From contig CAMJRR010000008.1 in assembly GCA_946408345.1 (NCBI GenBank), positions 30,045 through 94,044 on the forward strand: a stretch of DNA of 64,000 bases, written 5' to 3'. Position 1 is the first letter of the stretch. Each line of letters opens with the position of its first letter. Position numbers and translations under genes: made by a program. The notes beneath the pieces were generated by a model that saw only the letters and a program-made list of their open reading frames with translations, searched no databases and was not told the origin of the DNA. The DNA is from an uncultured Bacteroidales bacterium (GTDB lineage: Bacteria; Bacteroidota; Bacteroidia; Bacteroidales; F082). This document shows, piece by piece, positions 17,387 to 27,448 of the stretch.

Positions 17387-19231
17387 TCACTCCACAGTAA
17401 CCGACTTAGCCAAATTACGCGGCTGGTCGACGTTGCAACCACGCATCACGGCGATGTGATAGGCCAAAATCTGCAAAGGCACTGTTGCCAATAATGGAGA
17501 ATAGAGGCACTCTGTCTCAGGAATCTCTATCACATAATCTGCCATTTTTCGAGCCAAAACGTCTTTTTCACTTATCACGGCAATGATTTTGCCATTACGA
17601 GCCTTCACTTCTTGAATATTGCTGAGAACTTTTTCGTAGGTGCTGTGGTTGGTGGCGATGAACACCACGGGCATATCCTTATCGATCAAGGCAATAGGGC
17701 CGTGCTTCATTTCGGCGGCAGGATACCCTTCGGCATGGATATAGGAAATCTCCTTCAGCTTCAACGCACCTTCAAGAGCAACAGGATAGTTCTGCAAACG
17801 CCCAAGATACAACATATTGCGAACATCCTTGTATTTCTCGGCAATATCCTTCACGTGACCGCTATGGTCAAGCGTCCATTGTATCTTTTCGGGAATACGG
17901 TCAAGTTCCTGGATGAACTTAAGCCGTTCTTCGTCTTTCATTGAGCCTTTCAACTCAGCCAAACGCAATGCCAACATGGCCATCACAGTCACTTGCGAGG
18001 TGAAAGCTTTTGTAGAAGCCACACCAATTTCCGGACCAGCATGGGTGTAAATGCCTGCGTCAGTAGCTCTCGATATGGACGAGCCGATAACATTGCAAAT
18101 GCCCAACACAACTGCTCCTTTATCCTTCGCCAGTTGAATGGCGGCCAAGGTGTCAGCGGTCTCGCCCGACTGCGACACAGCAATCACTACATCATGAGGT
18201 GTGACTACTGGGTCGCGATAACGGAACTCAGAGGCATATTCTACTTTCACTCGAATCTTAGCCAACTTCTCAATAAGATAGCTACCCACCAGACTGGCGT
18301 GCCATGAAGTACCGCAGGCCACAAAAACGATGTTATCAGCATAAAGCAATTGTTTTTCGTATTGCGCGATGCCACCCAAACGCACGGTGTTGGCTTCAGG
18401 ATGCAAACGTCCGCGCATAGTGTCACGGACGATGGTCGGCTGCTCATAAATCTCTTTCATCATAAAATGATCGAAGCCAGCCTTTTCGATACTGTCAAGG
18501 TTCATCTTCAGTTCCTGAACGTATGGGATGGCCTCCACATCCTGTATGGTCTTGATATGCAGTTCCTCTCCCAACTTGATTCTTACAACTTGCTCATCCT
18601 CAAGGTAAACCACCTTCTGTGTTCTACCCACGATTGGCGTAGCATCAGAGGCAATATAATACTCACCATCGCCGATGCCGATGACCATAGGGCTCCCCTT
18701 TCGGGCTGCAATCAATTCGTCGGGATGACCTTTTTCCACGATGACAATGGCATAAGCTCCCACCACGTGGTTCAAAGCAATGCGCACCGCTTCAAACAAA
18801 TCGACATGTTCGCTTTGCTGCACGTCTTCGATAAGGTTGGTCAACACCTCCGTGTCAGTCGAAGATAGGAATTTGAAACCACGTTTCTCCAACTCCTTGC
18901 GCAGGCTAAGATAGTTTTCGATGATGCCATTGTGAATCAAGGCAAGGTTACCCGATTGTGAGCGATGCGGGTGTGCATTCACCTGGTTAGGCTCGCCATG
19001 GGTGGCCCAACGGGTGTGAGCAATGCCAATGTGTCCGCTGACATCTTTAGAAGAAGCAAAGGCCTCCAAGTCGGAGACCTTGCCTTTAGCTTTGTATACG
19101 TTTAGTTCGTTAGCCTCATTGAGCAGTGCCACACCAGCACTGTCATAGCCACGATATTCGAGGCGTTTCAAGCCCTCAATGAGGATGGGATAGGCCTCTT
19201 GCTGGCCTACATAAGCTACTATTCCACACAT
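17387..19231 (-). CDS. glmS: Glutamine-fructose-6-phosphate aminotransferase (isomerizing)
   Basis: A 614-residue cytosolic enzyme making glucosamine 6-phosphate from fructose 6-phosphate and glutamine, the first step to UDP-GlcNAc for peptidoglycan and lipid A. I start it at MCGIVAYVG (19231), because the N-terminal nucleophile cysteine must be residue 2; upstream codons are open but would mask it. The glutaminase domain has LEYRGYDSAG and HTRWATHGEPN, and two SIS domains follow with CGTSWHAS and SQSGETADT. It ends with the family signature PRNLAKSVTVE. No glmS ribozyme fold is expected in Bacteroidota and none was seen. Confidence 0.97.
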   Translation of the reverse strand: MCGIVAYVGQQEAYPILIEGLKRLEYRGYDSAGVALLNEANELNVYKAKGKVSDLEAFASSKDVSGHIGIAHTRWATHGEPNQVNAHPHRSQSGNLALIHNGIIENYLSLRKELEKRGFKFLSSTDTEVLTNLIEDVQQSEHVDLFEAVRIALNHVVGAYAIVIVEKGHPDELIAARKGSPMVIGIGDGEYYIASDATPIVGRTQKVVYLEDEQVVRIKLGEELHIKTIQDVEAIPYVQELKMNLDSIEKAGFDHFMMKEIYEQPTIVRDTMRGRLHPEANTVRLGGIAQYEKQLLYADNIVFVACGTSWHASLVGSYLIEKLAKIRVKVEYASEFRYRDPVVTPHDVVIAVSQSGETADTLAAIQLAKDKGAVVLGICNVIGSSISRATDAGIYTHAGPEIGVASTKAFTSQVTVMAMLALRLAELKGSMKDEERLKFIQELDRIPEKIQWTLDHSGHVKDIAEKYKDVRNMLYLGRLQNYPVALEGALKLKEISYIHAEGYPAAEMKHGPIALIDKDMPVVFIATNHSTYEKVLSNIQEVKARNGKIIAVISEKDVLARKMADYVIEIPETECLYSPLLATVPLQILAYHIAVMRGCNVDQPRNLAKSVTVE

Positions 19232-19299
19232 ATTTGCGTTGTTTAAAAGGCGCAAAAATAGTGGATTGGAAAAAACGATGCAAGATTTTTTTTATTTTT

Positions 19300-19890
19300 T
19301 TACTGGAACAAGTCCTTCACATCAGGAGCCTTGTCAGCACCTTCAGAAGCCTCGAAATAAGGTTTCTTATCAAACCCGAACATTCCAGCAATGATGTTGC
19401 CAGTGAAACGGCGTACGGTAGTGTTATATTCTCGGGCCGTTTCATTGAACTCACGGCGGGCGTTGGCAATGGCGTTTTCACAACCTTCCAATTGCGACTG
19501 CAAGTCAAGATAGTTTTGGTTAGCCTTCAGGTCAGGATACTGCTCCACCGTCACCAACAGGCGCGAAAGTGCACCCGACATCTCGTCTTGGGCAGCTTGG
19601 AAGGCTTTCAGGTTTTCCTCAGTGAGGTTCTTGGCATCGAGGGTAGTAGCCGTAGCCTTGGCTCTGGCTTCAACCACAGCCGTCAAGGTACCAGCTTCGT
19701 ATTCGGCATAGTTTTTCACCGTAGCAACAAGGTTCGGAATGAGGTCTGCTCGCTTCTGGTAAGCCGTTTGCACATTACCCACAGCCTTTTCAACGCCTTC
19801 TTGTTTAGAAACCAGTCCGTTGTAAACGCCTACACCCCAAATGACCAACACTGCCACAAGGGCAAGAATGATGAGAATTCCTTTTTTCAT
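19300..19890 (-). CDS. lemA: LemA family membrane-anchored protein
   Basis: A 196-residue protein with one N-terminal transmembrane segment (about residues 5-22) and a long helical domain, the LemA layout. The conserved block KRADLIPNLVATVKNYAEYE and the C-terminal NIIAGMFGF are present. The start at MKKGILIILAL (19890) puts the membrane segment at the N-terminus. Its cellular role is not established; in other Bacteroidota it often sits near TPM-domain proteins, which are absent here. Confidence 0.9.
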   Translation of the reverse strand: MKKGILIILALVAVLVIWGVGVYNGLVSKQEGVEKAVGNVQTAYQKRADLIPNLVATVKNYAEYEAGTLTAVVEARAKATATTLDAKNLTEENLKAFQAAQDEMSGALSRLLVTVEQYPDLKANQNYLDLQSQLEGCENAIANARREFNETAREYNTTVRRFTGNIIAGMFGFDKKPYFEASEGADKAPDVKDLFQ

Positions 19891-20010
19891 AATGATGAGA
19901 TTTTGATTGTACAATAATACGATTCTATGCGATGTTTTATCACAGTGCAAAGGTAAACATTTTTTTTGTATTTTTGCAATTTATACATATTACTAAATTC
20001 ATTTTACCAA

Positions 20011-21129
20011 ATGTCTGAAAATCAACAGAAAAACGATATTAAAAGCATTGATGGGCAATTGTTGAACCGTGGATGTACGTTAGGAACGACTTACAATACA
20101 GGACAAAAGGTGCTTTCGTGCGGCCGCTGCAAATTGAGTCAGTTTGATTGGCTGAAAGACTATGAGAACCAGGAGGTTAAAGGAAACGTTTGCTTAGCAG
20201 AGGTGCGTTTCAAAAACGACCGTAAGGACTATTTTACTTATCCAGAAGATTTGGAATTGGAAGTGGGTGAATTTGTGGCCGTTGAAACTGCCATCGGACA
20301 TGATATAGGCATCGTCACCATGTTGGGTGAAATTGTTAAACGCCAAATGAAGCGCAAGAAATTCCGCACACCCCTGGCTGAGATGAAGAAAATCTACCGA
20401 CGCGCAAAAGTAGCTGATGTGGAAAAGTTTTTGTCGGCCATCAAATTGGAAGACAGCACCCTAGCCCGCACTCGCACCATCATTGACAACCTTGGTCTGG
20501 AGATGAAACTCAACGATGTAGAATACCAAGGTGACAAAACTAAGGCCATATTCTACTACACTGCCGACGGTCGTGTCGACTTCCGTGAACTCATCAAGAA
20601 ATTGGCTGAGGAGTTTCACATCAGAATCGAAATGCGCCAGATTGGTGTGAGGCAAGAATCGGCCAAACTGGGCGGTATCGGTTCATGCGGACGCGAACTG
20701 TGCTGTGCTTCGTGGATTACCGACTTCCAATCGGTGACCACGGGTGTGGCCCGCGTGCAACAACTTTCGCCCAATCCTCAAAAGTTGGCCGGACAATGCG
20801 GCAAGCTGAAATGTTGCCTCAATTTCGAATATGAAGCCTATGTTGAAGCCCTGAAGGCCTTCTCAGACCCCAATATCGTGCTGCATTTTGAGAGCGGCGA
20901 CGCTGTACACCAAAAGAACGACGTCTTTAAAGGCATCATGTGGTACTCCTACACTAACGACAAAGGCAACATCATGGCTATTCCTGTCGACAAGGTCAAG
21001 GAGATTATCGCTTTGAACCACAAGGGACAGAAACCCAAGAAATTGGAAGACTATGCCGTGACCACTGAGGCACACACCAACACCAATGAAGGCTATGGTG
21101 AGGCGGACCTTAAAAAGATGAGTGATTAA
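20011..21129 (+). CDS. ricT: PSP1 domain protein, RicT (YaaT)-like
   Basis: The 372-residue protein has the PSP1 C-terminal domain and cysteine clusters CGRCKL, GSCGRELCCASW and QCGKLKCC. In Bacillus RicT cysteines help bind iron-sulfur clusters in the RicA-RicF-RicT complex that adjusts mRNA processing; whether the same complex exists here is unknown, since RicA and RicF are not in the window. The start at MSENQQKND is chosen because the 15 codons upstream overlap the promoter. A -7 box TATTTTTG lies at 19969-19976. gldH and PBP1A follow, a common Bacteroidales gene order. Confidence 0.88.
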   Translation: MSENQQKNDIKSIDGQLLNRGCTLGTTYNTGQKVLSCGRCKLSQFDWLKDYENQEVKGNVCLAEVRFKNDRKDYFTYPEDLELEVGEFVAVETAIGHDIGIVTMLGEIVKRQMKRKKFRTPLAEMKKIYRRAKVADVEKFLSAIKLEDSTLARTRTIIDNLGLEMKLNDVEYQGDKTKAIFYYTADGRVDFRELIKKLAEEFHIRIEMRQIGVRQESAKLGGIGSCGRELCCASWITDFQSVTTGVARVQQLSPNPQKLAGQCGKLKCCLNFEYEAYVEALKAFSDPNIVLHFESGDAVHQKNDVFKGIMWYSYTNDKGNIMAIPVDKVKEIIALNHKGQKPKKLEDYAVTTEAHTNTNEGYGEADLKKMSD

Positions 21130-21140
21130 TACTTTCAGTC

Positions 21141-21605
21141 ATGAAGAGACCTCTCAAGTGGATAATTGCAATATGCGTCTTGTTGATAATGAATGCTTGC
21201 ACAAGCGATTCCTTCAACAAGCGCACAGTCATTCCAGAAGCCGAATGGAGACAAGAAGACAGAATCGCCTTCGATGTCGACATTAACGATACCATCAGCA
21301 ATTATGTGTTCGGCATTGGACTGCGCCATATGGAGAACTACCGTTATAGCAACCTCTTCGTATTTCTCCATACCCGAATGCCCAACGGCAACCTCACGCA
21401 CGACACGATAGAATGCACCCTCGCCACTCCTGAAGGCCGATGGATAGGCAAAAGTAGCGGTAGCATGAGAGACTTGCTCGTCCCATTAAACGAGAATCTT
21501 CTTTTCCCATTAAAAGGAACCTACCATTTCGAAATTGAACAAGCCATGCGTGAACCTACTTTGAAAGGCATTTCTGATATTGGATTGTATATTGAAAAAC
21601 AATAA
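21141..21605 (+). CDS. gldH: Gliding motility lipoprotein GldH
   Basis: The 154-residue lipoprotein has a signal peptide ending in the lipobox LIMNAC, so cysteine 20 would be acylated. The body has the GldH pattern of NLFVFLHTRMPNG, HDTIECTLA and GRWIGKSSGS. In Flavobacterium GldH is needed for gliding and is linked to type IX secretion; in non-gliding Bacteroidales its role is less clear. It starts 11 bases after ricT and ends three bases before PBP1A, so the three are probably one operon. Confidence 0.87.
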   Translation: MKRPLKWIIAICVLLIMNACTSDSFNKRTVIPEAEWRQEDRIAFDVDINDTISNYVFGIGLRHMENYRYSNLFVFLHTRMPNGNLTHDTIECTLATPEGRWIGKSSGSMRDLLVPLNENLLFPLKGTYHFEIEQAMREPTLKGISDIGLYIEKQ

Positions 21606-21608
21606 GAT

Positions 21609-23858
21609 ATGACGGATAAAAAGAAAAAAGCGAAGCAACAAGGACAATCGAACGCCATAAAAAATCTGTGGATTATCTTCGGATCAGTTCTCTTGTTCAT
21701 CATTTTGTTCTTCATTTGCGTCGCTGTAGGTATCTTCGGCACCATGCCCTCCTTTGATGAGTTGGAAAACCCACGAACCAATTTGGCCACCGAAATCATC
21801 TCCGCAGACGGCAAGATATTAGGTACCTATCACGTGGAAAACCGCAGCAACGTGCGCTATGCCGAGCTATCACATTACATGCCCGAAGCCCTTATCAGTA
21901 TTGAGGATGAACGTTTTACTGAACACTCTGGCATCGATGAAAGAGCTCTGTTTCGTGTAGCTTTCGGTGTGCTAACAGGACGGAAGAAAGGCGGCGGTAG
22001 CACCATTACGCAACAGTTGGCCAAGAACCTGTTCCCCCGTGGCGAAAACCTCAGCAAACCAAAACTCGTGCTGCGCAAGTTCCAAGAATGGATTACCGCC
22101 ACTAAGCTAGAGCATAATTATTCGAAGGAAGAAATCATTGCCATGTACCTGAATACTGTGGCTTTTGGACATAACGCCTTTGGAATTCGCGCGGCAGCCA
22201 GCACCTTCTTCGACAAGAAGCCCATTGAAATGAATGTCCAAGAATGTGCATTGATGGCAGGTGTGGTCAACGCGCCCACACGCTATAGCCCAATTCGCAA
22301 TCCTGAAAACTCAATAGGCCGACGCAACCTTGTCCTCCAGAAAATGGCAGAAAATGGTTTTATCTCCCAGGCCGAATGCGACTCCATTTCGCAGATTCCG
22401 CTAGACATGTCGCACTTTAACATTAGAGACCATAACACGGGACAAGCCACTTATTTTCGTGAGTTTCTCCGTGGTGAGCTGAACGATTGGGCAAAAAACA
22501 CCACTCGTGCTGACGGCACGCCTTACAACATTTACCGCGACGGTCTGCGTATCTATACTACCATCGATTCGCGTATGCAACGCTATGCCGAGGACGCTGT
22601 CAAGGAGTTTATGGGTAAGGAATTACAACCTTTGTTCAACAGCCATTGGAAAGGTTATAAAAACGCACCTTTTTCCAATTTGACTGCTGACGAAATAGAC
22701 CACATCCTTGAAACCGCGATGAAACGCACCGACCGTTACCGTTCGATGAAGAATGCAGGAGTGCCCTACGATTCTATCAAGGCTGTGTTTAGCCGTCCCG
22801 TGCAAATGACCGTCTTCTCCTGGAATGGCCCAATTGACACAGTGATGACACCCATGGACTCTATCCGCTATTACAAGGGATTCTTGCAAGCCAGCCTCGT
22901 TTCCATCGAGTCGCACACGGGTCATGTGAAAGCCTACGTAGGCGGTCTGGACTATCGATTCTTCAAATATGATCATGTCACTCAAGCACGCCGCCAGGTG
23001 GGCTCCACTTTTAAACCTTTCTTGTATTCGTATGCCATGGGTGATAGTGAATTTACTCCCTGCACAAAGATTCCTAATATCCCATACAACATCGAACTTC
23101 CCGATGGACGATTCTGGTCGCCAAGCAACGGAGGTGGCGGAGGAGGTGAGATTACCTTAAAGAGTGCCCTGGCACAATCCAACAACTGGATTTCGGCCTA
23201 TCTGATGAATCACTATGGTCCTGAGGCCATCATCACCCACGTTCGCCGCATGGGTGTGGAATCGCCCATCGACCCTGTCCCATCCATTTGTCTCGGTTCC
23301 TGCGATTTGAAACTGATTGAGATGGTGGGCGCCATGAGTACTTTCGCCAACCAAGGTGTTTACGTCAAGCCGATGTTCATCACCCGTATTGAGGATAAGA
23401 ATGGCAACGTCATCCAACGTTTCACTCCCGAAGAATCGGAAGCCATGAACGAAATCGCAGCCTATAAAACCATCGAACTGATGAAAGGCGTAGTGCAAAG
23501 CGGCACAGGTGTTCGCTTACGCTCTTTATATGGCTTCACCAACCCCATTGCTGGTAAAACGGGAACTACCCAAAAGAACAGTGATGGTTACTTCATGGGC
23601 ATCACCCCTGACCTCACCACGGGTGTTTGGGTGGGTGCCGAAGACCGTAGCGTTCATTTCCGTTCGACCCGTTTGGGGCAAGGCTCCCACACGGCATTAC
23701 CCATCTGGGCCATTTATATGAAAAAAGTGTATGCCGACCAGAGTCTGAATATTAGCAAAGGCGATTTTCCGAAGCCTTATGCACCTGGAGTGAATCTGAA
23801 TTTCAATTGTTGGCAGGACGACAGCAATGAAGGAATTGAATTCATCGATGAGTTTTAA
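21609..23858 (+). CDS. mrcA: Penicillin-binding protein 1A (bifunctional glycosyltransferase/transpeptidase)
   Basis: A 749-residue class A PBP that polymerises and cross-links peptidoglycan. After a lysine-rich cytoplasmic tail and one transmembrane segment (about residues 22-44) comes the GT51 domain with the catalytic glutamate in EDERFTEHSGID and GGSTITQQLAKNLFPR. The transpeptidase domain has the serine motif STFK (in GSTFKPFLYS), the SNN motif in AQSNNW, and KTGTT. It follows gldH by three bases. Confidence 0.96.
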   Translation: MTDKKKKAKQQGQSNAIKNLWIIFGSVLLFIILFFICVAVGIFGTMPSFDELENPRTNLATEIISADGKILGTYHVENRSNVRYAELSHYMPEALISIEDERFTEHSGIDERALFRVAFGVLTGRKKGGGSTITQQLAKNLFPRGENLSKPKLVLRKFQEWITATKLEHNYSKEEIIAMYLNTVAFGHNAFGIRAAASTFFDKKPIEMNVQECALMAGVVNAPTRYSPIRNPENSIGRRNLVLQKMAENGFISQAECDSISQIPLDMSHFNIRDHNTGQATYFREFLRGELNDWAKNTTRADGTPYNIYRDGLRIYTTIDSRMQRYAEDAVKEFMGKELQPLFNSHWKGYKNAPFSNLTADEIDHILETAMKRTDRYRSMKNAGVPYDSIKAVFSRPVQMTVFSWNGPIDTVMTPMDSIRYYKGFLQASLVSIESHTGHVKAYVGGLDYRFFKYDHVTQARRQVGSTFKPFLYSYAMGDSEFTPCTKIPNIPYNIELPDGRFWSPSNGGGGGGEITLKSALAQSNNWISAYLMNHYGPEAIITHVRRMGVESPIDPVPSICLGSCDLKLIEMVGAMSTFANQGVYVKPMFITRIEDKNGNVIQRFTPEESEAMNEIAAYKTIELMKGVVQSGTGVRLRSLYGFTNPIAGKTGTTQKNSDGYFMGITPDLTTGVWVGAEDRSVHFRSTRLGQGSHTALPIWAIYMKKVYADQSLNISKGDFPKPYAPGVNLNFNCWQDDSNEGIEFIDEF

Positions 23859-23932
23859 ACATAGAGGGGCTTTGAGTTAGAGGCTTCTATGCAAGGCCGA
23901 AGATTCGCCCCCCCTTTAACAGCTTTATTATT

Positions 23933-24943
23933 ATGACCTCAAATTTCGTTGATTATGTCAAAATATTCTGCCGCTCGGGCAAGGGTGGTGCTGGTTCGCT
24001 GCACTTCCGTCGTGAGAAATACATTCCCAAAGGTGGTCCCGATGGTGGCGACGGCGGGCGTGGCGGCAACGTCATCCTACGTGGCAATGCCCAACTTTGG
24101 ACCTTGCTCCACCTGCGTTACACCAAACATATTTTTGCCGGTGACGGCGTGCCAGGAGGCAAAAACCAACTTACCGGTGCGGCTGGCGACGACATCTATA
24201 TTGATGTGCCATTAGGTACGGTGGCCTATCGTGCCGAAGACCACACCATGATGGGCGAAATCACGGAAGACAAGCAGGAAGTCGTGCTGCTCAAAGGTGG
24301 GCGTGGTGGCAAAGGCAACACTTTTTTTAAGACGGCCACCTTGCAAGCGCCCAAGTTCGCCCAACCTGGTGAGCCCTGCCAAGAAGAATGGATTACCTTG
24401 GAGTTGAAACTGCTGGCCGATGTAGGTTTGGTCGGTTTCCCGAATGCGGGCAAATCCACCTTACTTTCGGTTGTCTCAGCTGCCAAACCTGAGATTGCCG
24501 ACTATCCTTTTACTACTTTAGTACCCAACCTCGGCATTGTCAGCTATCGAGGTCATCGCAGTTTCGTCATGGCTGACATCCCAGGTATCATTGAAGGTGC
24601 AGCTGAAGGCAAAGGATTGGGCATCAGATTCTTGCGCCATATCGAAAGAAACTCCACCTTGTTGTTCATGGTGCCAGCCAATACTGAAGATGTAAAAAAA
24701 GAGTACGACATCTTGCTTAATGAGCTGAAGAAATACAATCCCGAACTGATGGACAAAGACCGTATTTTGGCCATCACGAAATGCGATTTGGTCGATGACG
24801 ACACAATTAAGGGGATCAAGAAGCACCTGCCTAAGAAGGTGCCACATGTTTTCATCAGTTCTGTGGCCCAGCAGGGCATTGATGAGTTGAAAGACTTGAT
24901 TTGGCTGACGTTGAACAAAGGAGACGAAGAGGAAGTCTGGTAA
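23933..24943 (+). CDS. obgE: Obg/CgtA family GTPase
   Basis: A 336-residue ribosome-assembly GTPase. The glycine-rich Obg fold occupies about residues 1-160 ([23 protein letters not shown]). The G domain has G1 in [10 protein letters not shown]3 in DIPGIIEGA and G4 in TKCD. The C-terminal OCT extension is absent, as in other Bacteroidota. The PAP2 gene follows after 12 bases, so the two may be co-transcribed. Confidence 0.96.
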   Translation: MTSNFVDYVKIFCRSGKGGAGSLHFRREKYIPKGGPDGGDGGRGGNVILRGNAQLWTLLHLRYTKHIFAGDGVPGGKNQLTGAAGDDIYIDVPLGTVAYRAEDHTMMGEITEDKQEVVLLKGGRGGKGNTFFKTATLQAPKFAQPGEPCQEEWITLELKLLADVGLVGFPNAGKSTLLSVVSAAKPEIADYPFTTLVPNLGIVSYRGHRSFVMADIPGIIEGAAEGKGLGIRFLRHIERNSTLLFMVPANTEDVKKEYDILLNELKKYNPELMDKDRILAITKCDLVDDDTIKGIKKHLPKKVPHVFISSVAQQGIDELKDLIWLTLNKGDEEEVW

Positions 24944-24955
24944 GCTTTTCATCGT

Positions 24956-25531
24956 ATGGAAACCATCACCAACATCGATTCTGACCTCTTCCTTTTCCTC
25001 AACGGTCTCCACGTTGATTGGCTGGACAAGGTGATGATTGCTATCACCCAAATGTGGGTTTGGATACCGCTATACCTATTATTAATATATTGGACAGTGA
25101 AACAATACGGCAAGCGATGTTGGTGGATTTTTTTGGCCGTTGGGTTGGTTGTGCTCTGCTCCGACCAACTCTCCGCTCATGTCTGCAAACCTTTGTTTCA
25201 TCGTCTAAGACCTTGTTACAACCCTGATTTACAAGATTTAATCTATCTTCCAAAAGGTATGGCTGGAGGGCGATATGGTTTCGTTTCTTCCCATGCTGCC
25301 AACACCTTTGCTGTGGCCGCTTTTTTGGCCGCTGCCCTTCGCAAAAACCGTAATTGGATAGGTTTTGTGCTCTATTTTTGGGCTTTCATTTCAAGCTATA
25401 GTCGCATATACTTAGGGTTTCATTACCCCGGTGACATCCTTTGCGGTGCGCTATTAGGCATACTGATAGGGCTGATACTCTGGAAGGTATTTCAGCTGAT
25501 TGTGGTAAGGAAAGTCTGGAAATCAGAATAA
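24956..25531 (+). CDS. PAP2 family membrane phosphatase
   Basis: A 191-residue integral membrane protein with about five hydrophobic segments. The three PAP2 motifs are KPLFHRLRP, SSHAAN and SRIYLGFHYPGD, the last two carrying the catalytic histidines. Such enzymes remove phosphate from undecaprenyl diphosphate, phosphatidylglycerophosphate or lipid A; the substrate here is not defined. It overlaps the convergent SAM hydrolase gene by nine bases at its 3' end. Confidence 0.9.
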   Translation: METITNIDSDLFLFLNGLHVDWLDKVMIAITQMWVWIPLYLLLIYWTVKQYGKRCWWIFLAVGLVVLCSDQLSAHVCKPLFHRLRPCYNPDLQDLIYLPKGMAGGRYGFVSSHAANTFAVAAFLAAALRKNRNWIGFVLYFWAFISSYSRIYLGFHYPGDILCGALLGILIGLILWKVFQLIVVRKVWKSE

Positions 25532-26338
25532 TGAGTCAGAAGTAACCGAAGTTTTTTCTTCTTCAAACACCACTTTGATGGGCGACTTGAGCTCAATGCC
25601 ACAAAGCGAGGCCAATTTGGCTTGGTTCAAGGCAAGTTCAAGATAGCCATGTGTTCCGAAGATGGCCACCAAGTCTACCACATCCACGTCCAAATAGCTG
25701 TCCGAAATTTCATCCACGGTGTAGAGGTCACCCTTTACCATAATGGTAAAATCACGTCCACGGCGTTCTTTCTCGAACAACTCTTTCGAAATATTGGTAA
25801 TCAAATTATCGTAAGAATCGATGTGCATCACTACACCTTCGATGGTGTTGTCGCGAGCCACCGCACAGAAAGTGCCACCTGGATTCAGCTTCAGACGCGG
25901 CTCGCCAATGCTCGACAATGGCTCACCGTTGGCTATCATCACTGCTACCTTAGCGAAACGGTCACGCGAGGCAAAAGTGAAGAAATCAGAATCTTGGATT
26001 ACATCAATGCAATAGGCCTCGTCATATTTTCCATCAAGGATATGGCTGAAAATACCATTGTCGGTGGAGATAAAATACTGTCCCTCAGCCTTCACCACCA
26101 CATGCGGGCATTCTGTCGATTCAATCGTGTCGACTGCAATGATATGAATGGTACCAGGAGGAAAGCATCGATAGCAGTTCTTCAGCGTGAAACCTGCCTG
26201 AGCAACGTTAAAAGGCTCGATTTCGTGGGTAACATCAACAATGGTCGCTGACGGTAGCATGGACAAAATTTTTCCTTTTACCGCAGCAGCATAATAATCC
26301 TTCGTCCCCCAATCGCTTGTAATTGTGATAATTGCCAT
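25523..26338 (-). CDS. SAM hydrolase (DUF62, SAM hydroxide adenosyltransferase)
   Basis: The 271-residue protein belongs to the chlorinase/fluorinase superfamily but of the common hydrolytic type, which uses water-derived hydroxide to turn SAM into adenosine and methionine. Visible blocks are TSDWGTKDYYAAAVKGKI, VDVTHEIEPFNV and ASRDRFAKVAV. It has the two-domain fold length typical of the family. Biological role is uncertain. It is convergent with, and overlaps, the PAP2 gene. Confidence 0.88.
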   Translation of the reverse strand: MAIITITSDWGTKDYYAAAVKGKILSMLPSATIVDVTHEIEPFNVAQAGFTLKNCYRCFPPGTIHIIAVDTIESTECPHVVVKAEGQYFISTDNGIFSHILDGKYDEAYCIDVIQDSDFFTFASRDRFAKVAVMIANGEPLSSIGEPRLKLNPGGTFCAVARDNTIEGVVMHIDSYDNLITNISKELFEKERRGRDFTIMVKGDLYTVDEISDSYLDVDVVDLVAIFGTHGYLELALNQAKLASLCGIELKSPIKVVFEEEKTSVTSDSLF

Positions 26339-26445
26339 CGTTCCTTATTAGCCCTTTTGTGATTTTGCAAAAGTATATCATTTATGTCAATTTTAAGATA
26401 GGTTTTTGAAAAAAATATTCGTTTTTTTCATTCTGAAAAATAGTC

Positions 26446-26453
26446 TATCTTTG
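26446..26453 (+). promoter_or_regulatory. -7 box before phoH
   Basis: TATCTTTG matches TAnnTTTG and lies 17 bases before the phoH start. Confidence 0.45.
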
Positions 26454-26470
26454 CGACCAAATAAAGAGCT

Positions 26471-27448
26471 ATGGCAGAACAGATTCTTCAAATAGAAAAC
26501 GTTGACCCTAAGGAACTTCATGGACCCAATGACAAATATTTGGAGTTGGTGAAGAGCATGTTCCCTAAGCTGAAAATCATCGCTCGGGGCGACTTCGTAA
26601 AGGTGATTGGGGATGATGATGAAATCGAGTATTTCGCCAGCCGCTATGAGACCTTGATGGTGCAACTGGAACGTTTTGGCAAACTCACCGCCCAAACCGT
26701 GGAAGAAGTGATGATGGCCAGCACTGACAGCGAGTTGCAACGGAAGATGTCCGAGAACGATGTGTTAGTCTTCGGACGCAGTGGTGTACCCATCAAGGCC
26801 ATCACTGCCAACCAAAAGCGGATGGTAACGGCCTCAGAACAGAAAGATTTGGTTTTTGCCATCGGCCCTGCCGGAACTGGAAAGACTTACACTGCCGTGG
26901 CTTTGGCCGTACGTGCCTTGAAAGCCAAACAGGTCAGGAGAATTATTTTGACCCGTCCCGCCGTCGAAGCCGACGAACATCTCGGTTTCCTTCCTGGCGA
27001 CCTAAAGGACAAACTTGACCCCTATCTGCAGCCGCTTTATGATGCTTTGCGCGACATGATACCCTCCACTAAATTAGAGAGTTACATGGAAGACCACACC
27101 ATCGAGATTGCTCCTTTGGCCTTCATGCGCGGCCGCACCTTGGACCATGCCTTTGTCATCCTCGATGAGGCGCAGAATGCCACACGCAGCCAGCTGAAGA
27201 TGTTCCTCACCCGCATGGGACGCTCGGCTAAGTTCATCGTCACCGGCGACATCACCCAAATCGACCTACCACCCAAGACACCCTCGGGACTTCCTCAAGC
27301 TATGGAGGTGTTGAAGGATGTGAAAGGCATTGAATTCATCTATCTGGACGATAAGGATGTAGTGAGGCATAAATTGGTCACTGACATTATTAATGCCTAT
27401 AAAAAACATCTTACGGGAAAAGAAGAAGAGCAAAATGAATCAATATGA
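26471..27448 (+). CDS. phoH: PhoH family ATPase (PhoL/YbeZ type)
   Basis: A 325-residue cytosolic P-loop protein. Walker A is GPAGTGKT at about residues 133-140, Walker B is VILDEAQN, and ITRMGRSAKFIVTGDITQIDLP carries the sensor region (shown here as TGDITQIDLP). The N-terminal 100 residues contain the KH-like segment seen in PhoL proteins. The family is linked to RNA handling and ribosome maturation. Its stop overlaps the start of the GIY-YIG gene by four bases. In related genomes phoH is commonly followed by purC, here displaced by about 1.2 kb. Confidence 0.93.
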   Translation: MAEQILQIENVDPKELHGPNDKYLELVKSMFPKLKIIARGDFVKVIGDDDEIEYFASRYETLMVQLERFGKLTAQTVEEVMMASTDSELQRKMSENDVLVFGRSGVPIKAITANQKRMVTASEQKDLVFAIGPAGTGKTYTAVALAVRALKAKQVRRIILTRPAVEADEHLGFLPGDLKDKLDPYLQPLYDALRDMIPSTKLESYMEDHTIEIAPLAFMRGRTLDHAFVILDEAQNATRSQLKMFLTRMGRSAKFIVTGDITQIDLPPKTPSGLPQAMEVLKDVKGIEFIYLDDKDVVRHKLVTDIINAYKKHLTGKEEEQNESI